Part shown: positions 44,547 to 57,018 of the stretch, in pieces
Numbering within the stretch: position 1 is the first letter of the stretch
Layout: each line of letters begins with the position of its first letter
From: Plasmopara viticola
Lineage: Eukaryota; Oomycota; Peronosporomycetes; Peronosporales; Peronosporaceae
DNA length: 64,000 bases
Reading direction: 5' to 3'
NCBI GenBank assembly: GCA_001695595.3
Contig: MBPM02000051.1
Location: 1 to 64,000, forward strand
Made by a program: the position numbers and the translations under genes
The notes under the pieces: model-generated
What the model was told of the DNA's origin: nothing
Seen by the model: only the letters and a program-made list of their open reading frames with translations
The model's database searches: none

Positions 44547-46958
44547 CAATCGAGCCTTGATTATCTTTATAAATCTTGACCGCTGTGTTCGGGGACATCT
44601 CGCCCAACTCACACAAAAATCGTCTTGAGCCATTTTGCTTCTTACGTAGCCTCTGACAATGCCATGTATTCAGCTTTTGTAGACGATAGTGCCACCGTAC
44701 GCGGCTTCTTGTTTTTCCAGCTGACACATCCACCGCTTATCATAAAGGCATAGCCGCTTGTACTTCTTCGTGACATTGTATCTCAGCCCAGTCCGCATCC
44801 GAAAATCCCTGCAGTCCATCATGATTCGCTGCTTGAAATTCAATGCCGTGCGTCCTTGTGCCTTAAATATACCTGAAGATTCTTTTCAACGCTTGCCAGT
44901 GTGTCGGACATGGGTCTGCTGCAAATTGGCTGAGTATTCCCACTGCCGCAGCGAGGTCCGGACGCGTGCCGACCATAAGGTACATCAGGCAATCAACAGC
45001 ATTTTGATACGGCACAACGGTCATAGTGTCACCGTGTTTGCATCATCATTCGCACATGAGCTTGGTAAGTTCGAGTCCTGGATCTTGCGGCGTTCTAACA
45101 GGTTTGCTCTTTTCCTCATTAAACTTGGTCAAAATCTCGCACAGGCGAACTTGGTTTGCCGCATCGTCAGAGTCCCGATCCTTAAATCTTGCCCGATTTC
45201 AATTCCAAGAAAGAAATTAAGCTGCCCTGAATCCGTCATCTCAAATCGTTTGCTGAGTGCGTGCTTGGTTTCCTGGAGCATCTTGCTGGTATTGCAAGCC
45301 AAAATTAAATCGTTGACGCAAAGCGCTACGAACATCATGTCATGGCCATCTCGCATAACAAACACGCAGTAATCCGATTCAGACTTCTTGAATTCCAGTC
45401 TTAACATAAAATCGTCAATGGTCTTGTTCCACATGCGGGGCGATTGCTTCAGCCCGTACATTGACCGCTGTAATTTGCACACATAGTCCGGATTTGCCGT
45501 GTTTGAAAAGCCATCAGGCTGCGCCATGTAGATATCTTCGTCAAGCTGACCGTTGAAAAATGCTGTCTTGACATCCAGCTGGTGAACCGCAAGTCGGTAC
45601 TTGGTGGCCAGACTGAGTAGTATCCGAATTGACGTGAACTTGGCCACAGGCGCAAACGTTTCTTCATAGTCAATGCCAAACTTCTGCTTAAAACCTTTGG
45701 CCACCGAACGCGCATTGTAGCGCTCGACTTCGCCGGCTTGGATGTCCTTGACACGAAACACCCATCGATTTCGAACGTGACTGGTCCAATATCCTTTGTG
45801 AAACGTCCAACGGAGAAAAGATTGCGCGATATTTTTGGAATATGCCATACTCCACGAAGCATGCCCTTCTTATTTCCGTGGGACGTCTTCATAGACATGA
45901 CAGTGTCGCCAGTCCCGATCGCTTGAACAACACCGTCGTCTGCGAGATGTACGTCCTCCGGAGAAATATCCTTGTAATTCCTCATGAACTCTGTCGAAAA
46001 AGTCATGTGCTGCGTTGCACCCGAGTCAAGCAGCCATACGCAACTCGACTTGGTAGTGCTTGAGTTTCTACCAACCGAAAGGAGAAAATCACCAGAGTCG
46101 ACTTCACTCTGCGCGATATTTGCACGCTGTGCCGGCCGTTGCCGATCCGCGCTCTCACGAATTCTCATGGGGCACTTGGCAATCCAATGCCCGTGTTCCA
46201 CACAATAATGGCACGCACTGCTGGCCTTAGCAGTCGCTTGGCGTCCCTTGCGCCTTCCGTTGTCCGACGTCATAAACGCTTGTCCTTGCTCGTGCGTGGC
46301 TCTATCGACGCCGCCACCTTGTTCCTTGCGTTTCATCTCTTCGTGTAATAGACGCGACGTCACAAGTTCCCATGTCAGCGTGTCAGAGCGCGACTTCAGC
46401 TCCGTGGTGAGGCACTGGTACGAATCACACAGACTTCCAAGAAGCGTGATTACCAGGTCGTCCTCACTCACCGGGGCACCCACCGCGTCAAGTTACTCAG
46501 CCAACGTCTTAAGCTTGTTGAGTTGCTCTAGCACACCGTCGCCATCCTCCATCATCGTCGTGAAGAACCTGCGACGAAGGAAGAGCTTGTTCGCCAGCTC
46601 CTCTTCTCGAAGTGTCCCTCCAATCTTGACCATGCATCATACGCGTCTTTGGCTGAGCGAACCAGCGGCAGCTGCGAGTCCCCCATCGCAAGACAGATTA
46701 TCGCCAGCGCCTTTCGAGCCTTACGCCTAAAGGTCGACTGGTCCATCGGGTTTCTCAGCTGCAAGCTTTATCTCCCCGCTCGCAACTTCCCAGAGGTCGC
46801 GCTCCTCCAACACCATTCGCAACTTGAACTTCAACGTATGGAAGTTCGTTCCGTCGAACTTGATGATTCGGCTCGGCGTGGCGTCCATGGTGGCAGCGAA
46901 GGCGGTGTCAGAGGCGGAGGCGAAGAAGGCAAAGTCTGCGGGGTTTGAACTCATTACC
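44547..46958 (-). pseudogene. U14 body (L type)
   Basis: RT (45129-45848) runs from the protease side through FAPVAKF, QLDVKTAFFNG and CVNDLILA: both the Tyr and the first catalytic Asp of YVDD are changed. An added ag near 45143 ends it at KFACARF. The protease frame (45449-46483) has CCHC and DSGATQHM with the GVVQ codon intact, unlike the S units. Gag is broken near 46495 (TAA in place of the AETL region) and near 46597. The PBS is the altered GGTAATGAGTTC (46947-46958). Confidence 0.84.
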
Positions 46959-47238
46959 TAATAAAGAAAGGTCACTTGAGCTGAAGATGGCAAAATGCAA
47001 AGTGAATATATTTATAAGGTTCTTAGTTCGCAACTACATGCTACCTCTAAGCCAATGATTTATCTAAGCCAATCAGAACGACTTACCACCCGGGCGCAAT
47101 CATCTTCCCAGCCTGAAACCGATCTTCTGCCTTTCTTGAACCCACTCCTCCAAGCATCATCACCCGATTGCCGATACCGGTACTTACCGATATGTAGTCG
47201 CTGGTCGAGGCGTTACTTTCACAGCGTCTTCGACAACA
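46959..47238 (-). repeat. Type-B LTR at the 5' side of U14
   Basis: This 280-bp LTR has the full Inr/FPR match TCACTTTGCATTTTGCC and CTTATAAATATATTC. The RNase H scrap follows at 47239-47299 with a caata end. Confidence 0.87.
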
Positions 47239-47299
47239 GGATCGAATGTCGATGTGCTTAGTTCGTTTGTAAGCCTCCGGGTTCTTCGCTAGCGCAATA

Positions 47300-47609
47300 T
47301 GTTGAAAAGGTCACTTGAGCGGAATATGGCAAAATGCACAGTGAATATATTTGAAGGTCCTTTTTTCGCAACTACATGCTTCTTCTAAGCCAATGATTTA
47401 TACAAGCCAATCAGGACGACTTACCATTCGGGCGCAAGCATCTTCCCATCCGGGCGCAATCTACTCAAGTGCGCCTGTCCCATGCGCCTTTCCATGACGT
47501 CACTGTCGCTTGGTCGCACCGTCTACTGGTATCAATACCGGTGGCCTACCGGTCATGTACTGCTGGTCGAGGCGTCATACCTTCAGCACGAGGTATTCCA
47601 TATACGACA
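47300..47609 (-). repeat. Type-C' LTR of U15
   Basis: This 310-bp LTR has private variants tatttgaagg, atgcttcttct and accattcggg, all shared with U16. Its outer end is catatacgaca. Confidence 0.87.
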
Positions 47610-48746
47610 CAATCGAGCCTTGATTATCGTTATGAATTTTGACCGCTGTGTTCGGGGACATCTCGCCCAACTCACACAAATAACATCTTGAGCCATATTG
47701 CTTCTTGCGTAGCCTCTGACAATGCCATGTATTCAGCTTTCGTAGACGATAGTGCCACCGTACGCTGCTTCTATTTTTTTCCAGCTGACACATCCACCGC
47801 TCATCATAAAGGCATAGCCGCTTGTACTTCTTCGTGACATTGTATCTCAGCCCAGTCCGCATCCAAAAATCCCTGCAGTCCATCATGATTCGCTGCTTGA
47901 AATTCAATGCCGTGCGTCCTTGTGCCTTGAATATACCTGAAGATTCTTTTCAACGCTTGCCAGTGTGTCGGACATGGGTCTGCTACAAATCGGCTGAGTA
48001 CTCCCACTGCCGCAGCGAGGTCCGGACGCGTGCCGACCATAAGGTACATCAGGCAATCAACAGCATTTTGATACGGCACAACGGTCATAGTGTCACCGTG
48101 TTTGCATCCTCCTTCGCACATGAGCTTGGTAAGTTTGAGTCCTGGATCTTGCGGCGTTCCAACAGGCTTGCTCTTTTCCTCATTGAACTTGGTCAAATTC
48201 TCGCACGCGAACTTGGTTTGCCGCATCGTCAGAGTCCCGATCCTTAAATCTTGCCCGATTTCAATTCCAAGAAAGAAATTAAGCTGCCCTGAATCCGTCA
48301 TCTCAAATCGTTTGCTGAGTGCGTGCTTGGTTTCCTGGAGCATCTTGCTGGTATTGCAAGCCAAAATTAAATCGTTGACGTAAAGCGCTACGAACATCAT
48401 GTCATGGCCATCCCACTTAACAAACACGCAGTGATCCGACTCAAACTTCTTGAATTTCAGTCTTAACATAAAATCGTCAATGGTCTTGCTCCACATGCGG
48501 GGCGATTGCTTCAGCCCGTACATTGACCGCTGTAATTTGCACACATAGTCCGGATTTGCCGTGTTTGAAAAGCCATCAGGCTGCGCCATGTAGATATCTT
48601 CGTCAAGCTGACCGTTGAGAAATGCTGTCTTGACATCCAGCTGGTGAACCGCAAGTTGGTACTTGGTGGCCAGACTGAGTAGTATCCGAATTGACGTGAA
48701 CTTGGCCACAGGCGCAAACGTTTCTTCATAGTCAATGCCAAACTTC
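47610..48746 (-). pseudogene. U15 RT and RNase H
   Basis: The 301-residue frame (47804-48709) covers FAPVAKF to YVNDLILA (catalytic Asp to Asn), and the correctly framed IFRYIQGTRTHGIEF and DADWAEI of the early RNase H. It lacks the added ag seen in U14 and U16-U20. A TAG/TAA-type stop for Lys in GFKQKFG (near 48750) separates it from the upstream frame. RNase H is then shifted and cut by the solo LTR. Confidence 0.85.
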
Positions 48747-48748
48747 TG

Positions 48749-50024
48749 CTAAAAACCTTTGGCCACCGAACGCGCATTGTAGCGCTCGACTTCGCCAGCT
48801 TGAATGTCCTTGACACGAAACACGAAACACCCATCGATCTCGAACGTGACTGGTCCAATATCCTTTGTAAAACGTCCAACGGAGAAAAGATTGCGCGATA
48901 TTTTTGGAATATGCCATACTCCACGAAGCATGCCCTTCTTATTTCCGTGGGACGTCTTCATAGACATAACAATGTCGCCAGTCTCGATCGCTTGAACAAC
49001 ACCGTCATCTGCGAGATGTACGTCCTCCGGAAAAATATCCTTGTAATTCCTCATGAACTCTGTCGAAAAAGTCATGTGCTGCGTTGCACCCGAGTCAAGC
49101 AGCCATACGCAACTCGACTTGGTGGTGCTTAAGTTTCCACCAACCGAGAAGAGAAAATCACCAGAGTCGACTTCACTCTGCGCGATATTTGCACACTGTG
49201 CCGGCCGTTGCCGATCTGCGTTCTCACGAACTCTCACGGGGCACTTGGCAATCCAATGCCCGTGTTCCACACAATAATGGCACGCACTGCTGGCCTTAGC
49301 AGTCGCTTGGCGTCCCTTGCGCCTTCCGTTGTCCGACGTCATAAACGCTTGTCCTTGCTCGTGCGTGGCTCTATCGACGCCGTCACCTTGTTCCTTGCGT
49401 TTCATCTCTTCGTGTAATAGACGCGACGTCACAAGTTCCCATGTCAGCGTGTCAGAGCGCGACTTCAGCTCCGTGATGAGGAACTGGTACGAATCACACA
49501 GACCTCCAAGAAGCGTGATTACCAGTTCGTCCTCACTCACCGGGGCGCCCACCGCGTCAAGCGTCTCAGCCAACGTCTTAAGCTAGTTGATTTGCTCTAG
49601 CACACCGTCGCCATCCTCCATCATCGTCGTGAAGAACCTGCGACGAAGAAAGAGCTTGTTCGCCAGGCTCCTCTTCTCGAAGTGTCCCTCCAATCTTGAC
49701 CATGCATCATACGCGTCTTTGGCTGAGCGAACCAGCGGCAGCTGCGATTCCCCCATCGCAAGACAGATTATCGCCAGCGCCTTTCGAGCCTTACGCTTAA
49801 AGGTCGACTGGTCCATCGGGTTTCTCAGCTGCAAGCTTTATCTCCCCGCTCGCAACTTCCCAGAGGTCGCGCTCCTCCAACACCATTCGCAACTTGAACT
49901 TCAACGTATGGAAGTTCGTTCCGTCGAACTTGATGATTCGGCTCGGCGTGGCGTCCATGGTGGCAGCGAAGGCGGTGTCAGAGGCGGAGGCGAAGAAGGC
50001 AAAGTCTGCGGGGTTTGAACTCAT
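48749..50024 (-). pseudogene. U15 gag-protease with frame-restoring 7-bp duplication
   Basis: The 274-residue frame (48749-49573) has CCHC, DSGATQHM and GVWHIPKISRNLF. At the integrase-deletion junction a tandem copy of acgaaac (near 48820) makes DGCF read straight into VFRVKDIQAG and SVAKGF, the true RT frame, before the Lys-to-stop codon. Upstream gag is split by a TAG for Lys at about 49584 (QIN/LKTLAE). N-terminal gag lies at 49797-50024, with PBS variant 50017-50028. Confidence 0.85.
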
Positions 50025-50028
50025 TACC

Positions 50029-50308
50029 TAATAAAGAAAGGTCACTTGAGCTGAAGATGGCAAAATGCAAAGTGAATATATTTATAAGGTTCTTAGTTCG
50101 CAACTACATGCTACCTCTAAGCCAATGATTTATCTAAGCCAATCAGAACGACTTACCACCCGGGCGCAATCATCTTCCCAGCCTGAAACCGATCTTCTGC
50201 CTTTCTTGAACCCACTCCTCCAAGCGTCATCACCCGATTGCCGATACCGGTACTTACCGATATGTAGTCGCTGGTCGAGGCGTTACTTTCACAGCGTCTT
50301 CGACAACA
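50029..50308 (-). repeat. Type-B LTR at the 5' side of U15
   Basis: This 280-bp LTR is almost identical to the U14 copy. The RNase H scrap follows at 50309-50369. Confidence 0.87.
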
Positions 50309-50369
50309 GGATCGAATGTCGATGTGCTTAGTTCGTTTGTAAGCCTCCGGGTTCTTCGCTAGCGCAATA

Positions 50370-50679
50370 TGTTGAAAAGGTCACTTGAGCGGAATATGGC
50401 AAAATGCACAGTGAATATATTTGAAGGTCCTTTTTTCGCAACTACATGCTTCTTCTAAGCCAATGATTTATACAAGCCAATCAGGACGACTTACCATTCG
50501 GGCGCAAGCATCTTCCCATCCGGGCGCAATCTACTCAAGTGCGCCTGTCCCATGCGCCTTTCCATGACGTCACTGTCGCTTGGTCGCACCGTCTACTGGT
50601 ATCAATACCGGTGGCCTACCGGTCATGTACTGCTGGTCGAGGCGTCATACCTTCAGCACGAGGTATTCCATATACGACA
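50370..50679 (-). repeat. Type-C' LTR of U16 (last type-C copy)
   Basis: This 310-bp LTR is the last one of type C. To its right the array continues with RNase H joined directly to type-B LTRs. Confidence 0.87.
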
Positions 50680-53041
50680 CAATCGAGCCTTGATTATCTT
50701 TATAAATCTTGACCGCTGTGTTCGGGGACATCTCGCCCAACTCACATAAAAACCGTCTTGAGCCATTTTGCTTCTTACGTAGCCTCTGACAATGCCATGT
50801 ATTCAGCTTTTGTAGACGATAGTGCCACCGTACGCGGCTTCTTGTTTTTCCAGCTGACACATCCACCGCTCATCATAAAGGCGTAGCCGCTTGTACTTCT
50901 TCGTGACATTGTATCTCAGCCCAGTCCGCATCCGAAAATCCCTGCAGTCCATCATGATTCGCTGCTTGAAATTTAATGCCGTGCGTCCTTGTGCCTTAAA
51001 TAACCTGAAGATTCTTTTCAACGCTTGCCAGTGTGTCGGACATGGGTCTGCTACAAATCGGCTGAGTACTCCCACTGCCGCAGCGAGGTCCGGACGCGTG
51101 CCGATCATAAGGTACATCAGGCAATCAACAGCATTTTGATACGGCACAACGGTCATAGTGTCACCGTGTTTGCATCATCCTTCGCACATGAGCTTGGTAA
51201 GTTCGAGTCCTGGATCTTGCGGCGTTCTAACAGGTTTGCTCTTTTCCTCATTGAACTTGGTCAAAATCTCGCACAGGCGAACTTGGTTTGCCGCATCGTC
51301 AGAGTCCCGATCCTTAAATCTTGCCCGATTTCAATTCCAAGAAAGAAATTAAGCTGCCCTGAATCCGTCATCTCAAATCGTTTGCTGAGTGCGTGCTTGG
51401 TTTCCTGGAGCATCTTGCTGGTATTGCAAGCCAAAATTAAATCGTTGACGTAAAGCGCTACGAACATCATGTCATGGCCATCTCGCATAACAAACACGCA
51501 GTAATCCGATTCAGACTTCTTGAATTCCAGTCTTAACATAAAATCGTCAATGGTCTTGCTCCACATGCGGGGCGATTGCTTCAGCCCGTACATTGACCGC
51601 TGTAATTTGCACACATAGTCCGGATTTGCCGTGCTTGAAAAGCCATCAGGCTGCGCCATGTAGATATCTTCGTCAAGCTGACCGTTGAGAAATGCTGTCT
51701 TGACATCCAGCTGGTGAACCGCAAGTTGGTACTTGGTGGCCAGACTGAGTAGTATCCGAATTGACGTGAACTTGGCCACAGGCGCAAACGTTTCTTCATA
51801 GTCAATGTCAAACTTCTGCTAAAAACCTTTGGCCACCGAACGCGCATTGTAGCGCTCGACTTCGCCAGCTTGAATGTCCTTGACACGAAACACCCATCGA
51901 TCTCGAACGTGACTGGTCCAATATCCTTTGTAAAACGTCCAACGGAGAAAAGATTGCGCGATATTTTTGGAATATGCCATACTCCACGAAGCATGCCCTT
52001 CTTATTTCCGTGGGACGTCTTCATAGACATAACAATGTCGCCAGTCTCGATCGCTTGAACAACACCGTCATCTGCGAGATGTACGTCCTCCGGAAAATAT
52101 CCTTGTAATTCCTCATGAACTCTGTCGAAAAAGTCATGTGCTGCGTTGCACCCGAGTCAAGCAGCCATACGCAACTCGACTTGGTGGTGCTTAAGTTTCC
52201 ACCGCCGGCCGTCTTCACTCTGCGCGATATTTGCACGCTGTGCCGGCCGTTGCCGATCTGCGTTCTCACGAACTCTCACGGGGCACTTGGCAATCCAATG
52301 CCCGTGTTCCACACAATAATGGCACGCACTGCTGGCCTTAGAGTCGCTTGGCGTTCCTTTCGCCTTCCGTTGTCCGACGTAATAAACGCTTGTCCTTGCT
52401 CGTGCGTGGCTCCATCGACGCCGCCACCTTGTTCCTTGCGTATCAGAGACGCGACGTCACAAGTTCCCATGTCAGCGTGTCAGAGCGCGACTTCAGCTCC
52501 GTGATGAGGAACTGGTACGAATCACACAGACTCCAAGAAGCGTGATTACCAGGTCGTCCTCACTCACCGGGGCGCCCACCGCGTCAAGTCTCAGCCAACG
52601 TCTTAAGCTTGTTGAAGCACACCGTCGCCATCCTCCATCATCGTCGTGAAGAACCTGCGACGAAGGAAGAGCTTGTTCGCCAGGCTCCTCTTCTCGAAGT
52701 GTCCCTCCAATCTTGACCATGCATCATACGTTTTGGCTGAGCGAACCAGCGGCAGCTGCGAGTCCCCCATCGCAAGACAGATTATCGCCAGCGCCTTTCG
52801 AGCCTTACGCCTAAAGGTCGACTGGTCCATCGGGTTACTCAGCTGCAAGCTTTATCTCCCCGCTCGCAACTTCCCAGAGGTCGCGCTCCTCAACACCATT
52901 CGCATCTTGAACTTCCACGTATGGAAGTTCGTTCCGTCGAACTTGATGATTCGGCTCGGCGTGGCGTCCATGGTGGCAGTGAAGGCGGTGTCAGAGGCGG
53001 GGGCGAAGAAGGCAAAGTCTGCGGATTTTGGGCTTATAACC
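50680..53041 (-). pseudogene. U16 body, indel-rich
   Basis: RT (51261-51779) has YVND (51441-51452) and the ag insertion. The protease is read in fragments, with DSGATQHM at 52021-52269. Between about 52095 and 52950 there are many small deletions not seen in neighbours (for example in the SEVDSGDF region, HEEM, LEQINK and KDAYD), so gag is in four short frames. The PBS/start is GGTTATAAGCCC (53030-53041), so the ATG is lost. The indel clustering may be assembly error. Confidence 0.8.
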
Positions 53042-53321
53042 TAATAAAGAAAGGTCACTTGAGCTGAAGATGGCAAAATGCAAAGTGAATATATTTATAA
53101 GGTTCTTAGTTCGCAACTACATGCTACATCTAAGCCAATGATTTATCTAAGCCAATCAGAACAACTCACCATCCGGGCGCAATCATCTTCCCAGCCCGAA
53201 ACCGATCTTCTGCCTTTCTTGAACCCGCTCCTCCAAGCGTCATCACCCGATTGCCGATACCGGTACTTACCGATATGTAATCCCTGGTCGAGGCGTTACT
53301 TTCACAGCGTCTTCGACAACA
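53042..53321 (-). repeat. Type-B LTR of U17
   Basis: In this 280-bp LTR the outer terminus acaaca joins gtatcgaatgtc of RNase H with no intervening LTR-C. From here on each unit has one LTR. Confidence 0.88.
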
Positions 53322-53564
53322 GTATCGAATGTCAATGTGCTTAGTTCGTTTGTAAGCCTCCGGGTTCTTCGCTAGTGCAATCGAGCCTTGATTATCGTTA
53401 TGAATCTTGACCGCTGTGTTCGGGGACATCTCGCCCAACTCACACAAATAACATCTTGAGCCATATTGCTTCTTGCGTAGCCTCTGACAATGCCATGTAT
53501 TCAGCTTTCGTAGACGATAGTGCCACCGTACGCTGCTTCTATTTTTTCCAGCTGACACATCCAC
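53166..53564 (-). pseudogene. U17 RNase H fused to the LTR terminus
   Basis: The reading frame shows uninterrupted [19 protein letters not shown] then HIDIRY, and after that continues into the LTR. The bases that S, T and L units have on either side of the type-C' LTR are contiguous here (gcaatcgagcc), making this the empty insertion site. About 50 C-terminal RNase H codons and the polypurine tract are missing. The first third is out of frame. Confidence 0.85.
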
Positions 53565-55787
53565 CGCTCATCATAAAGGCATAGCCGCTTGTACTTCTTC
53601 GTGACATTGTATCTCAGCCCAGTCCGCATCCGCAAATCCCTGCAGTCCATTATGATTCGCTGCTTGAAATTCAATGCCGTGCGTCCTTGTGCCTTGATAT
53701 ACCTGAAGATTCTTTTCAACGCTTGCCAGTGTGTCGGACATGGGTCTGCTGCAAATTGGCTGAGTACTCCCACTGCCGCAGCGAGGTCCGGACGCGTGCC
53801 GATCATAAGGTACATCAGGCAATCAACAGCATTTTGATACGGCACAACGGTCATAGTGTCACCGTGTTTGCATCATCCTTCGCACATGAGCTTGGTAAGT
53901 TCGAGTCCTGGATCTTGCGGCGTTCTAACAGGTTGCTCTTTTCCTCATTGAACTTGGTCAAAATCTCGCACAGGCGAACTTGGTTTGCCGCATCGTCAGA
54001 GTCCCGATCCTTAAATCTTGCCGATTTCAATTCCAAGAAAAAGTAAGCTGCCCTGATCTCCGTCATCTCAAATGTTTGTGAGTGCTTGCTTTCCTTTCCA
54101 GCTTGCTGGTATTGCAAGCCAAAATTAAATCGTTGACGTCGCTAGAACAACATCATCATGGCCATCTCGCATAACAAACACGCAGTGATCCGAGCATCTT
54201 GCAGAAGCTTCTTGAATTCCAGTCTTAACATAAAATCGTCAGTCTTATGGTCTTGCTCCACATGCGGGGCGATTGCTTCAGCCCGTACATTGACCGCTGT
54301 AATTTGCACACATAGTCCGGATTTGCCGTGCTTGAAAAGCCATCAGGCTGCGCCATGTAGATATCTTCGTCAAGCTGACCGTTGAGAAATGCTGTCTTGA
54401 CATCCAGCTGGTGAACCGCAAGTTGGTACTTGGTGGCCAGACTGAGTAGTATCCGAATTGACGTGAACTTGGCCACAGGCGCAAACGTTTCTTCATAGTC
54501 AATGCAAACTTCTGCTAAAAACCTTTGGCCACCGAACGCGCATTGTAGCGCTCGACTTCGCCAGCTTGAATGTCCTTGACACGAAACACCCATCGATCTC
54601 GAACGTGACTGGTCCAATATCCTTTGTAAAACGTCCAACGGAGAAAAGATTGCGCGATATTTTTGGAATATGCCATACTCCACGAAGCATGCCCTTCTTA
54701 TTTCCGTGGGACGTCTTCATAGACATAACAATGTCGCCAGTCTCGATCGCTTGAACAACACCGTCATCTGCGAGATGTACGTCCTCCGGAAAAATATCCT
54801 TGTAATTCCTCATGAACTCTGTCGAAAAAGTCATGTGCTGCGTTGCACCCGAGTCAAGCAGCCATACGCAACTCGACTTGGTGGTGCTTAAGTTTCCACC
54901 GACCGGGAAGAGAAAATCACCAGAGTCGACTTCACTCTGCGCGATATTTGCACGCTGTGCCGGCCGTTGCCGATCTGCGTTCTCACGAACTCTCACGGGG
55001 CACTTGGCAATCCAATGCCCGTGTTCCACACAATAATGGCACGCACTGCTGGCCTTAGAAGTCGCTTGGCGTTCCTTTCGCCTTCCGTTGTCCGACGTAA
55101 TAAACGCTTGTCCTTGCTCGTGCGTGGCTCCATCGACGCCGCCACCTTGTTCCTTGCGTATCATCTCTTCGTGTAATAGACGCGACGTCACAAGTTCCCA
55201 TGTCAGCGTGTCAGAGCGCGACTTCAGCTCCGTGATGAGGAACTGGTACGAATCACACAGACTTCCAAGAAGCGTGATTACCAGGTCGTCCTCACTCACC
55301 GGGGCGCCCACCGCGTCAAGTTACTCAGCCAACGTCTTAAGCTTGTTGAGTTGCTCTAGCACACCGTCGCCATCCTCCATCATCGTCGTGAAGAACCTGC
55401 GACGAAGGAAGAGCTTGTTCGCCAGGCTCCTCTTCTCGAAGTGTCCCTCCAATCTTGACCATGCATCATACGTGTCTTTGGCTGAGCGAACCAGCGGCAG
55501 CTGCGAGTCCCCCATCGCAAGACAGATTATTGCCAGCGCCTTTCGAGCCTTACGCCTAAAGGTCGACTGGTCCATCGGGTTACTCAGCTGCAAGCTTTAT
55601 CTCCCCGCTCGCAACTTCCCAGAGGTCGCGCTCCTTCAACACCATTCGCATCTTGAACTTCCACGTATGGAAGTTCGTTCCGTCAAACTTGATGATTCGG
55701 CTCGGCGTGGCGTCCATGGTGGCAGTGAAGGCGGTGTCAGAGGCGGGGGCGAAGAAGGCAAAGTCTGCGGATTTTGGGCTTATAACC
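53565..55787 (-). pseudogene. U17 RT, protease and gag
   Basis: RT near 53930-54260 is full of small insertions and deletions, including a misplaced agcatcttgcag word, and its active site cannot be read reliably. Upstream RT (54225-54683) has FAPVAKF and QLDVKTAFLNG. Gag-protease (54499-55311) is 270 residues with CCHC and DSGATQHM. A TAA near 55320 and the general frameshift break gag. PBS 55776-55787 has ATA instead of ATG. Confidence 0.82.
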
Positions 55788-56067
55788 TAATAAAGAAAGG
55801 TCACTTGAGCTGAAGATGGCAAAATGCAAAGTGAATATATTTATAAGGTTCTTAGTTCGCAACTACATGCTACATCTAAGCCAATGATTTATCTAAGCCA
55901 ATCAGAACAACTCACCATCCGGGCGCAATCATCTTCCCAGCCCGAAACCGATCTTCTGCCTTTCTTGAACCCGCTCCTCCAAGCGTCATCACCCGATTGC
56001 CGATACCGGTACTTACCGATATGTAATCCCTGGTCGAGGCGTTACTTTCACAGCGTCTTCGACAACA
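55788..56067 (-). repeat. Type-B LTR of U18
   Basis: This 280-bp LTR has core promoter TCACTTTGCATTTTGCC. Its outer terminus is fused to RNase H at 56068. Confidence 0.88.
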
Positions 56068-57018
56068 GTATCGAATGTCAATGTGCTTAGTTCGTTTGTA
56101 AGCCTCCGGGTTCTTCGCTAGTGCAATCGAGCCTTGATTATCGTTATGAATCTTGACCGCTGTGTTCGGGGACATCTCGCCCAACTCACACAAATAACAT
56201 CTTGAGCCATATTGCTTCTTGCGTAGCCTCTGACAATGCCATGTATTCAGCTTTCGTAGACGATAGTGCCACCGTACGCTGCTTCTATTTTTTCCAGCTG
56301 ACACATCCACCGCTCATCATAAAGGCATAGCCGCTTGTACTTCTTCGTGACATTGTATCTCAGCCCAGTCCGCATCCGCAAATCCCTGCAGTCCATTATG
56401 ATTCGCTGCTTGAAATTCAATGCCGTGCGTCCTTGTGCCTTGAGTATACCTGAAGATTCTTTTCAACGCTTGCCAGTGTGTCGGACATGGGTCTGCTGCA
56501 AATTGGCTGAGTACTCCCACTGCCGCAGCGAGGTCCGGACGCGTGCCGATCATAAGGTACATCAGGCAATCAACAGCATTTTGATACGGCACAACGGTCA
56601 TAGTGTCACCGTGTTTGCATCCTCCTTCGCACATGAGCTTGGTAGGTGTGAGTCCTGGATCTTGCGGCGTTTTAACAGGCTTGCTCTTTTCCTCATTGAA
56701 CTTGGTCAAAATCTCGCACAGGCGAACTTGGTTTGCCGCATCGTCAGAGTCCCGATCCTTAAATCTTGCCCGATTTCAATTCCAAGAAAGAAATTAAGCT
56801 GCCCTGAATCCGTCATCTCAAATCGTTTGCTGAGTGCGTGCTTGGTTTCCTGGAGCATCTTGCTGGTATTGCAAGCCAAAATTAAATCGTTGACGTAAAG
56901 CGCTACGAACATCATGTCATGGCCATCTCGCAAACACGCAGTGATCCGATCAGACTTCTTGAATTCAGTCTTAACATAAAATCGTCAATGGTCTTGCTCC
57001 ACATGCGGGGCGATTGCT
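56068..57018 (-). pseudogene. U18 RNase H and RT
   Basis: RNase H is fused to the LTR as in U17 (stretch 55912-56310). The RT C-terminal part (56317-56709) reads correctly through IFRYTQGTRTHG and DADWAEI. The middle (56706-56933) has YVNDLILA. Several bases are lost near 56931-56970, breaking the palm. The upstream RT (56912-57217) has FAPVAKF and SMYGLKQSP. Confidence 0.84.
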
